NCBI RefSeq assembly: GCF_014204495.1
Contig: NZ_JACHLN010000003.1
Coordinates: 682,001 to 746,000 of the forward strand
Reading direction: 5' to 3'
DNA from: Sphingomonas kyeonggiensis
GTDB lineage: Bacteria; Pseudomonadota; Alphaproteobacteria; Sphingomonadales; Sphingomonadaceae
Length of the DNA: 64,000 nt
Of the stretch, positions 59,043-64,000 are shown one piece after another (position 1 is the first letter of the stretch; each line of letters begins with the position of its first letter). A model generated the notes under the pieces. It did not search any database and was not told the DNA's origin. It worked only from the letters and a program-made list of their open reading frames with translations. Both the position numbers and the translations under genes were made by a program.

Positions 59043-61079
59043 ATGCGTCTATCCCGTCTCGCCGCCGCCGCGCTGCTGCTCGGCACGTCCGCGCTCGCCG
59101 CGCCTGCCCTTGCCCAGACCGCGCCTGCCAAGCCCAAATACGGGACCTGGGGCGTCGACTATGCGACGATGGACAAGAGCGTGAAGCCGGGCGACGACTT
59201 CTTCCGCTTCGCCGAAGGCAGCTGGCTGCGCGACGCGCCGATCGCGCCGGACAAGTCGCGCGCCGGCTATAATTACGACCTGCCCGACGAGACCGAGGTC
59301 GAGGTCCGCACCCTGGTCGAGGGCGCCGGCGCGCACCCCGTGGATCCGGTGATGCGCCAGGTCAGCGACTTCTACGCCGCCTGGATGGACGAGGCCGGGA
59401 TCGAGGCGCGCGGCACCGCACCGCTCAAGCCCTATCTCGGGCGGATCGCCGTGGTGAACGACCGCAAGGCGCTCAACCTGCTGATGGCCGAGCCGGGTTA
59501 TGCCGCGCCGATCGGCATCGGCATCTCGGCCGACGAGAAGAACCCGACCCAGTACACCGTGATGGCCGGCCAGGCGCGCCTCGGCCTGCCGACCCGCGAC
59601 TATTACCTGCTGCAGGGCGAGAAATACGACACGATCCGCAAGGCCTATCGCGCCTATGTCGTGAAGATCCAGCAGCTCGCCGGCATTCCCGATGCCGAGG
59701 CCAAGGCCGACGCGATCCTGGCGCTCGAGACCAGGCTGGCGCAGGACCAGTGGACGCCCGAGGCGCGCCGCGATCCCCAGAAAACCTATAACCCGATGAC
59801 CCGCGCCCAGCTGGCGAAGCTCGCCCCGGAGTTCGACTGGGACGCGACGCTGGCGCATATGGGCCTGGCGAAGATGCCGACCGTGGTGGTGCGCGAGACC
59901 ACCGCCGTCACCGCCGCCGGCAAGCGCATGGCCGATGTGCCGCTCGCCACCTGGAAGGACTGGCTCGCCTATCGCTTCGTCAGCGACCACGCCCAGTATC
60001 TGCCAAAGGCGTTCGACGACGCCCGTTTCGATTTCTACAGCCGCACGCTCAACGATGTGAAGAGCCAGTCCCCGCGCTGGAAGCGCGGCGTGCGGCTGCT
60101 CGACGGCAGCCTCGGCGAAGCGATCGGCAAGATCTACGCCGAGCGCCACTGGACCAGGGAAGCCGCCGCCCAGGCCAATGAGCTGGTCGAGGACCTGCGG
60201 GCCGCCTATGCCGACAAGATCAACGCCGCCAAATGGATGGACGAACCCACCCGCAAGGAAGCGCTCGCCAAGCTCGCCGCCTTCGATCCGCGCCTGGGCG
60301 GACCGGTGAAATATATCGACTATTCGGCGATGCCGGTCAGCCGCACCGATCCGCTGGCCAACAGCCTCGCCTCGGAGCGGTTCGACTGGAACCTCCAGCT
60401 GTCGCGCCTCGGCAAGCCGGTCGACCGCACGCTGTGGGACATGACGCCGCAGACCGTGAACGCCTATTATGACCCGGTCCTCAACCAGGTCACCTTCCCC
60501 GCTGCCCAGCTCCAGCCGCCCTTCTTCGATCCGGCGGCGGACCCGGCAGTGAACTATGGCGAGACCGGCGCGACGATCGGCCATGAGATGGGCCACGGCT
60601 TCGACGACGAGGGTCGCCAATATGACGCAAGCGGCAAGCTGCGCGACTGGTGGACCAAGGAATCCGCCGATCGCTACACCGCGCATGCCCAGGCACTGGT
60701 CAAGCAGTTCGACAGCTACGAGCCGATCCCCGGCGTCCATATCAAGGGCCAGCTGACCCTGGGCGAGAATCTCGGCGACCTGGGCGGGCTCGAGGCGGCG
60801 TACGCCGCCTATCGCCGCTACGTGTCGCGCCACGGCGAGCCCGTAGTGATCGACGGCTATACCGGCGACCAGCGCTTCTTCCTCGCCTATGCGCAGAGCT
60901 GGCAGGGCAAGGCGCGCGAAGGCGCGCTGCGCGCCCAGCTGCTCTCCAATCCGCACAGCCCGGAGGAATATCGGGTCAACGGCATCGTCCGGAACATGGA
61001 CGAATGGTATGCCGCGTTCGGCGTGAAGCCCGGCGACAAGCTGTATTTGCCGCCCGAGGAGCGCGTCCACGTCTGGTAA
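59043..61079 (+). CDS. M13 family (neprilysin-like) zinc metallopeptidase
   Basis: A 678-residue exported endopeptidase with a signal peptide (MRLSRLAAAALLLGTSALAAPALAQ). HExxH at GHEMGHGFDDEG, with His514, Glu515 and His518; the third ligand Glu lies in LGENLGDLGGLEAAY near residue 575, and the substrate binding sequence NAYYDPVLNQVTFPAAQLQ precedes. M13 enzymes cleave peptides of a few kDa on the outside of the inner membrane. ATG 59043 with GGAGG 9 nt upstream; the earlier in-frame starts would break the signal peptide. Followed by a terminator. Confidence 0.93.
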   Translation: MRLSRLAAAALLLGTSALAAPALAQTAPAKPKYGTWGVDYATMDKSVKPGDDFFRFAEGSWLRDAPIAPDKSRAGYNYDLPDETEVEVRTLVEGAGAHPVDPVMRQVSDFYAAWMDEAGIEARGTAPLKPYLGRIAVVNDRKALNLLMAEPGYAAPIGIGISADEKNPTQYTVMAGQARLGLPTRDYYLLQGEKYDTIRKAYRAYVVKIQQLAGIPDAEAKADAILALETRLAQDQWTPEARRDPQKTYNPMTRAQLAKLAPEFDWDATLAHMGLAKMPTVVVRETTAVTAAGKRMADVPLATWKDWLAYRFVSDHAQYLPKAFDDARFDFYSRTLNDVKSQSPRWKRGVRLLDGSLGEAIGKIYAERHWTREAAAQANELVEDLRAAYADKINAAKWMDEPTRKEALAKLAAFDPRLGGPVKYIDYSAMPVSRTDPLANSLASERFDWNLQLSRLGKPVDRTLWDMTPQTVNAYYDPVLNQVTFPAAQLQPPFFDPAADPAVNYGETGATIGHEMGHGFDDEGRQYDASGKLRDWWTKESADRYTAHAQALVKQFDSYEPIPGVHIKGQLTLGENLGDLGGLEAAYAAYRRYVSRHGEPVVIDGYTGDQRFFLAYAQSWQGKAREGALRAQLLSNPHSPEEYRVNGIVRNMDEWYAAFGVKPGDKLYLPPEERVHVW

Positions 61080-61101
61080 GCCAGCGGGACTAAAGGAAAA
61101 A

Positions 61102-61136
61102 GGGCGCCGAGATCCGATCCCGGCGCCCTTTTCTTT
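61102..61136 (+). terminator. Intrinsic terminator after the M13 peptidase
   Basis: GGGCGCCG / CGGCGCCC stem with an 11-nt loop and TTTTCTTT after it. Confidence 0.85.
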
Positions 61137-61291
61137 GCCATCATCATGCACATCGATGAAATAAACTATTCAAACCGAAATGGCGCCATTTTCATCAAAT
61201 ATATGAACGGCACGTCAATTATATAATCCAGCTTGCAAATCCACTTCCGTGGAATAGTTTCGGCCCCGCAACTTGCTGAATGACGATTCGA

Positions 61292-61305
61292 GTCTTGCAC
61301 AAGAC
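61292..61305. promoter_or_regulatory. Perfect palindrome upstream of R-body genes
   Basis: GTCTTG-CA-CAAGAC, 14-nt perfect inverted repeat. About 88 bp before the first small reading frame. Possible operator; regulator unknown. Confidence 0.5.
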
Positions 61306-61347
61306 ACGAGCTCATTTGAAACGTTGCAGATATTTGGCTGCTGCATT

Positions 61348-61365
61348 GCGGATCCACGGATCCGC
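61348..61365. promoter_or_regulatory. Second perfect palindrome upstream of R-body genes
   Basis: GCGGATCC-AC-GGATCCGC, 18-nt perfect inverted repeat, 27 bp before the start of the first small reading frame. It could be an operator or an mRNA leader hairpin. It lies close to GGGGAGG, the ribosome-binding site of that frame. Confidence 0.5.
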
Positions 61366-61392
61366 CATCTGTCGCCAGAGGGGAGGATCGCG

Positions 61393-61479
61393 ATGGCCGA
61401 GAAGAACCGGTTCGACAGTCAGGTCGTCGATTCCATCGGCTTGGGTGCGCGTCTTTCCCTCGCTGCCCGCCCCGCCTGA
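61393..61479 (+). CDS. 28-aa Reb-like head peptide or leader
   Basis: MAEKNRFDSQVVDSIGLGARLSL... ends after 28 codons. A strong GGGGAGG site lies 7 nt upstream. The QVVDSI segment matches QVVDSI of the gene at 62125 and ITDSVTQ of the RebB genes, so it looks like only the first quarter of a RebB domain. Could be a genuine short peptide, a remnant of a decayed rebB copy, or a leader. No frame continuing the RebB domain was found downstream. Confidence 0.5.
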   Translation: MAEKNRFDSQVVDSIGLGARLSLAARPA

Positions 61480-61524
61480 TCGCCCGCCTACCCCGCCCCA
61501 GACCAGCCCAGGAAGGAAGCTCCC

Positions 61525-61806
61525 ATGGCATTTCCCACGGCAATCAACAGCCAGATCACCGACAGCGTCACCCAGGCGAACACCAAGGTGCTGGGCGACG
61601 CCCCGGCGATCGCGATGGGCAATCTGTTCGTCGCCACTTCGCAGGCGCTGTCCAACGCCGCGCACAACGCCACCACCGCCCAGCAGCAGAGCTGGGTCAC
61701 CGCCCAGGCGGCCACGACGATGAGCGTGACCACCCTCTATTCGCTCGACACCGCCGAAGGCGTCGAGCTGACGGATCTTCTCCACGCCCTTCGCCCGGCG
61801 GCCTGA
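61525..61806 (+). CDS. rebB: RebB family R-body protein, copy 1
   Basis: A 93-residue RebB-family (Pfam RebB) protein: INSQITDSVTQANTKVLGDAPAIAMGNLFVATSQALSNAAHNATTAQQQSWVTAQAATTMSVTTLYSLDTAEG. The repeated DSVTQAN..VLGDAPA and NAAHNAT.AQQQ segments are the family hallmarks. R-body proteins self-assemble into long hollow ribbons that uncoil on acidification or other triggers. The stretch overlaps no other gene and precedes a paralogue by 20 bp. GGAAGGAAG lies upstream of ATG 61525. Confidence 0.92.
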   Translation: MAFPTAINSQITDSVTQANTKVLGDAPAIAMGNLFVATSQALSNAAHNATTAQQQSWVTAQAATTMSVTTLYSLDTAEGVELTDLLHALRPAA

Positions 61807-61826
61807 ACGCAGAAAGGAACAGGAAG

Positions 61827-62096
61827 ATGGCATTCCCCACTTCGGTCAACGACCAGATCACCGACAGCGTCACCCAGGCCAACGTCAAGGTGCTCGGCGA
61901 TGCCCCGGCCATCGCGCTCGGCAATCTCTACCAGGCGACGGCGCAGGCGCTGGCCAATGCCGCGCACAACGCCACCAACGCCCAGCAGCAGAACTATGTA
62001 ACGGCCCAGGCCGCGACGACGATGGGCGTGGCGACGCTCTATTCGCTGGACACCACGACCAGCGGCATCGCGACGCACGACATCCTGTCGGCCTGA
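61827..62096 (+). CDS. rebB: RebB family R-body protein, copy 2
   Basis: An 89-residue RebB protein, the clearest member: VNDQITDSVTQANVKVLGDAPAIALGNLYQATAQALANAAHNATNAQQQNYVTAQAATTMGVATLYSLDTTTSG. It is about 70 percent identical to the 61525 product by eye and has AGGAACAGGAAG before ATG 61827. Tandem paralogous reb genes are the usual R-body arrangement (RebA/RebB), with one structural and one co-assembling protein. Confidence 0.93.
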   Translation: MAFPTSVNDQITDSVTQANVKVLGDAPAIALGNLYQATAQALANAAHNATNAQQQNYVTAQAATTMGVATLYSLDTTTSGIATHDILSA

Positions 62097-62124
62097 GCCG
62101 GACACCGCGCCCAGGAGCACGATC

Positions 62125-62421
62125 ATGAGCTCAACGTTGAACGCCCAGGTGGTCGATTCCATCGCCTCCACCAGCACGCTGGTCGTCGGCCAGGCGCCGG
62201 CCGGCGCACAGGCGATGGTCGACCTCGCCGCCGCGCATGCGCTGGGCACGCTTCTCCACGGCGCGGTCCATCGCCACCAGCAATCGGCGATATCGGGCGC
62301 GGCGGCCGCCACCGCGGCCTGCACGCGCATCCTCGCCGCGCGCCGGCTCGTCGCGCCGGCACCCGTGCCCCCGTCCCCTCCTGCCCCAGCCGCCACCCCG
62401 CGCGCCAGCAAGGAGGGCTGA
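62125..62421 (+). CDS. Divergent Reb-like R-body protein with C-terminal Pro-rich tail
   Basis: A 98-residue protein: N-terminal LNAQVVDSIASTSTLVVGQAPAGAQAMVDLAAAHALGTLLHGAVHRHQQSAISGAAAATAACTRIL follows the RebB pattern (DSI..VVGQAPA), then a Pro/Ala-rich tail. The pattern supports a distant RebB homologue; it is less sure than the two copies upstream. GGAGCACGATC precedes the ATG. Likely same operon, 28 bp after copy 2. Confidence 0.7.
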   Translation: MSSTLNAQVVDSIASTSTLVVGQAPAGAQAMVDLAAAHALGTLLHGAVHRHQQSAISGAAAATAACTRILAARRLVAPAPVPPSPPAPAATPRASKEG

Positions 62422-62424
62422 GCC

Positions 62425-62793
62425 ATGGCCGACGAAACCGAAACCGCGCCGCAGGCGCCCGGGGTCGATCCCGCCATCCTCGACGCGATAAGCCAGACCC
62501 AGCTTGCCACGCTCGGCCAGCAGGTGCTGCTGTCGGGCGGAGCCGGGCGCGCCTATCAGTCGGTCGCCGCCTCCGCCGCGATCGCGGTGCAGGACGCGAC
62601 CGACATGCTGCGCAACATCTCCACCGTCTCGACCACCGCGATCGGCGTGGCGATGGCGCAGATGCTCGAGGGCGATGCCGGCGCGCGGGAAACGCTCGCC
62701 GCGGCGCAGGCCACGCTCGACACCGCGGTGCGGAGCTATGCGACGATCTGCGAAGCCGCCGCCACCGCGCTCAAGGGCTTTCCCAGCGCCTGA
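62425..62793 (+). CDS. Reb-like or R-body-associated protein
   Basis: A 122-residue protein. The central segment DAISQTQLATLGQQVLLSGGAGRAYQSVAASAAIAVQDATDMLRNISTVSTTAIGVAMAQML resembles the RebB pattern (SQT..LG, then Ala-rich helices), but without the conserved NAAHNAT/AQQQ. It begins 3 nt after the previous stop. Best described as an R-body-locus protein with possible distant RebB relation; could be a minor ribbon component or assembly factor. Confidence 0.6.
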   Translation: MADETETAPQAPGVDPAILDAISQTQLATLGQQVLLSGGAGRAYQSVAASAAIAVQDATDMLRNISTVSTTAIGVAMAQMLEGDAGARETLAAAQATLDTAVRSYATICEAAATALKGFPSA

Positions 62794-62805
62794 GGAGAAA
62801 CCGGG

Positions 62806-63828
62806 ATGACACTGATCGTCGCATCCAAGCCGGTCTTCCAGCCGGCGGGTCTGTCGCAGCCCGCTTTGCTCGTGCTGAGCTGCATCGACGGCGGCAATGA
62901 ATGGCTCGCCCACGCGATCCAGGCACCGCGCGTCTATGCCTTTGACGACGAGATGGCGCTCGTCGTCGCCGCCCAGCAGGGGCTGCACGGCATGCCGCTG
63001 GTGCTACTGCCCAAACTCGGGCTGCTGGCGGGCGCGGCGCGGCTGATCGCGCTGTCCGCAGCCGACCTGCGCCTGCTGATGGCGGTGGAGGCAGGCAGCG
63101 AGGACGCCGCCACCACCGCCGCCGCGCAAACGCTGCTGGCGGGCGAGGCGCTGTACACCGCCGCCGATCTCGCCGCGGTCGATACGCTGCTCAAGTCGCT
63201 CGGCGTGGCGGGCGCGCCGCTGTTCCAGGCGCTGTCGCTCGGCGATCGGATCGCGCTGCTCGACCTCAAGGCGCAGCTCGCCGCCGATGGCGCACCGACC
63301 GCCGCGGCGCAGAAGGCCGCGGCCCGCTTCGCCATCGACTGGGCCTATGGTCCGGTCGAGTTCGTCGACTATCTGGGCGCGTTCCTCGCGCTCACCGCCG
63401 GCAGCTCCCCGCTGGGCGCCGACGATGCCCGCGCCGCGCTCGCCGCGCTGGCGCCGATGCTGTTCGATGCGCTCGACTGCCCGGCGGTCGCTGGCTTCGT
63501 CGCGCCGGAAGCCGTTGCCGGGGCGGTCGCCGGATGGATCCGCACGGGCCGCCGGATAGGCTTCCCCCGCCTGTCGCGCGGCGTCTGGCAGCTTGTCGTC
63601 CATGGCGGCTATCGCGGCGAGACCGGCACAGCGGGCCAGGCACTGGTCGATGCGCATCTCGATCAGGCCAAGGCGTTCCTGACCCGTGCCTCGCTCGATC
63701 GCGCCCGCCTTGCCCAGGATGGCGGCACGGCGCATTTCGCGGCGCGCGAGCCGGACCAGCCCGGCGAAGTCGGGCTGCAGCTCGATGCCACGGGCGCGAT
63801 CACGCTCGAGCACTTCGCCCCGGCCTAG
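62806..63828 (+). CDS. Unrecognised 340-aa protein in the R-body operon
   Basis: A 340-residue soluble protein, mostly alpha-helical and Ala/Leu-rich, with DRIALLDLKAQLAADGA, FAIDWAYGPVEFVDYLGAFLALTAGSSPLG and FPRLSRGVWQLVVHGGYRGETG. No known domain recognised and no signal peptide. It is 12 bp after the preceding Reb-like gene with GAGGAGAAACCGGG before ATG 62806, so co-expression with the R-body genes is strongly suggested. It may be an R-body accessory protein or a cargo; nothing supports a toxin fold. Confidence 0.7.
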   Translation: MTLIVASKPVFQPAGLSQPALLVLSCIDGGNEWLAHAIQAPRVYAFDDEMALVVAAQQGLHGMPLVLLPKLGLLAGAARLIALSAADLRLLMAVEAGSEDAATTAAAQTLLAGEALYTAADLAAVDTLLKSLGVAGAPLFQALSLGDRIALLDLKAQLAADGAPTAAAQKAAARFAIDWAYGPVEFVDYLGAFLALTAGSSPLGADDARAALAALAPMLFDALDCPAVAGFVAPEAVAGAVAGWIRTGRRIGFPRLSRGVWQLVVHGGYRGETGTAGQALVDAHLDQAKAFLTRASLDRARLAQDGGTAHFAAREPDQPGEVGLQLDATGAITLEHFAPA

Positions 63829-63856
63829 GCCGGCCTCAGGCAGCAGGAGACAGGCT

Positions 63857-64000
63857 ATGAGCGACGACCTGATGGATGCCCATGCCGCGATCGCCAACGC
63901 GGTGGCGGAGGAAGCACTGGCAATATCGCGGACCGCCACCGTGACACAGCCCGAGCCCGCACCGGAAACGCTGGCCAGCGCCGCCCCACCGGCCAGGGCC
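63857..64000 (+). CDS. Partial R-body-operon protein, cut by window end
   Basis: The first 48 codons: MSDDLMDAHAAIANAVAEEALAISRTATVTQPEPAP..., ending at the last base of the window. AGGAGACAGGCT precedes the ATG and it lies 28 bp after the 340-aa gene, so it belongs to the same operon. An Ala-rich N-terminus then a Pro/Glu-rich stretch; possibly another Reb-like protein with a linker, but too short to judge. Confidence 0.6.
   Translation, partial: MSDDLMDAHAAIANAVAEEALAISRTATVTQPEPAPETLASAAPPARA

Larger units (their letters stand above)
61137..61392. promoter_or_regulatory. AT-richer regulatory stretch ahead of the R-body genes
   Basis: The stretch 61137-61260 is distinctly AT-richer than the window. 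It contains TATAAT at 61222-61227 and AT runs. Two perfect palindromes follow (61292-61305 and 61348-61365). It carries no convincing gene; likely the promoter/operator region of the R-body operon. A matching -35 box was not found. Confidence 0.55.

Noticed and set aside
59049..61151. Long minus-strand frame opposite the M13 peptidase (about 700 codons)
   Set aside because: Antisense shadow of a peptidase with intact catalytic motifs; composition is typical of noncoding complement.
61222..61227. TATAAT as a firm -10 box for the R-body operon
   Set aside because: No -35 sequence at the right distance; mentioned only as part of the regulatory stretch.

Overview
The window is a GC-rich alphaproteobacterial chromosome segment, most probably from a sphingomonad (Sphingomonas or a close relative). 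This rests on the gene families and their flavour: Zur next to a MerC-like protein, dxs, ctaA, UbiK, a DUF1800/DUF1501 pair, penicillin acylase, an M13 peptidase, TonB-dependent receptors, and dispersed palindromic repeats of the kind common in sphingomonad intergenic DNA. The assignment is an inference from gene content; no rRNA is present to confirm it. Most of the window is ordinary chromosome with short gaps and many 1-4 nt start/stop overlaps.

Layout. 1-9.2 kb: a 5'-truncated S9 peptidase, tRNA-Gln, ilvE with a divergent MarR regulator, an O-methyltransferase divergent from a TetR regulator, a stand-alone mreB-like gene, hemerythrin, proC/ybjN, ubiK and tspO. 9.2-24.4 kb: tlyA, an orphan lysozyme, two alpha/beta hydrolases, merC-zur, dxs, a penicillin acylase/class C serine hydrolase pair facing an N-acyl-D-amino-acid deacylase, then ctaA-cutA and two secreted unknowns. 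24.5-30.6 kb: rplM-rpsI, an IrrE-like HEXXH protein, and a tightly overlapping operon (GbsR-like regulator, DUF4166 protein, two related membrane proteins, DCC protein, saccharopine-dehydrogenase/DUF4166 fusion). 30.6-38.4 kb: DUF1800/DUF1501, a VOC protein, diacylglycerol kinase-like protein plus phosphoesterase, GH35-type glycosidase, tRNA-Gly. 38.4-41.3 kb: an NAD salvage locus (pncA divergent from nrtR-pncB) with an apparent operator. 41.4-51 kb: M20 peptidase, Rieske oxygenase, PAS/MCP fragment, FAD oxidoreductase, permease, CinA-like protein, map and unknowns. 51.3-56.3 kb: glnB-glnA behind a sigma-54 promoter, a lipoprotein pair and an SPFH protein. 56.4-61.1 kb: a TonB-dependent receptor and an M13 peptidase.

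The most unusual region is 61.1-64.0 kb and runs off the right edge. After an AT-richer intergenic stretch with two perfect palindromes comes a run of small genes, two of which are clear RebB-family R-body proteins. R-bodies are coiled protein ribbons that unroll on a trigger; they are known from Caedibacter (kappa killer particles of Paramecium) and Azorhizobium. The genes after the RebB pair (a divergent Reb-like protein, a further candidate, an unrecognised 340-aa protein and a partial gene) look like one operon and may include undescribed partners of the ribbon.

Other regulatory signals worth noting: a probable leaderless, self-regulated promoter for the GbsR-like regulator, a 19-bp palindrome in the pncA/nrtR intergenic region, a -24/-12 promoter for glnB, and a family of about 155-bp compound palindromic repeats present in three related copies plus one distant one.
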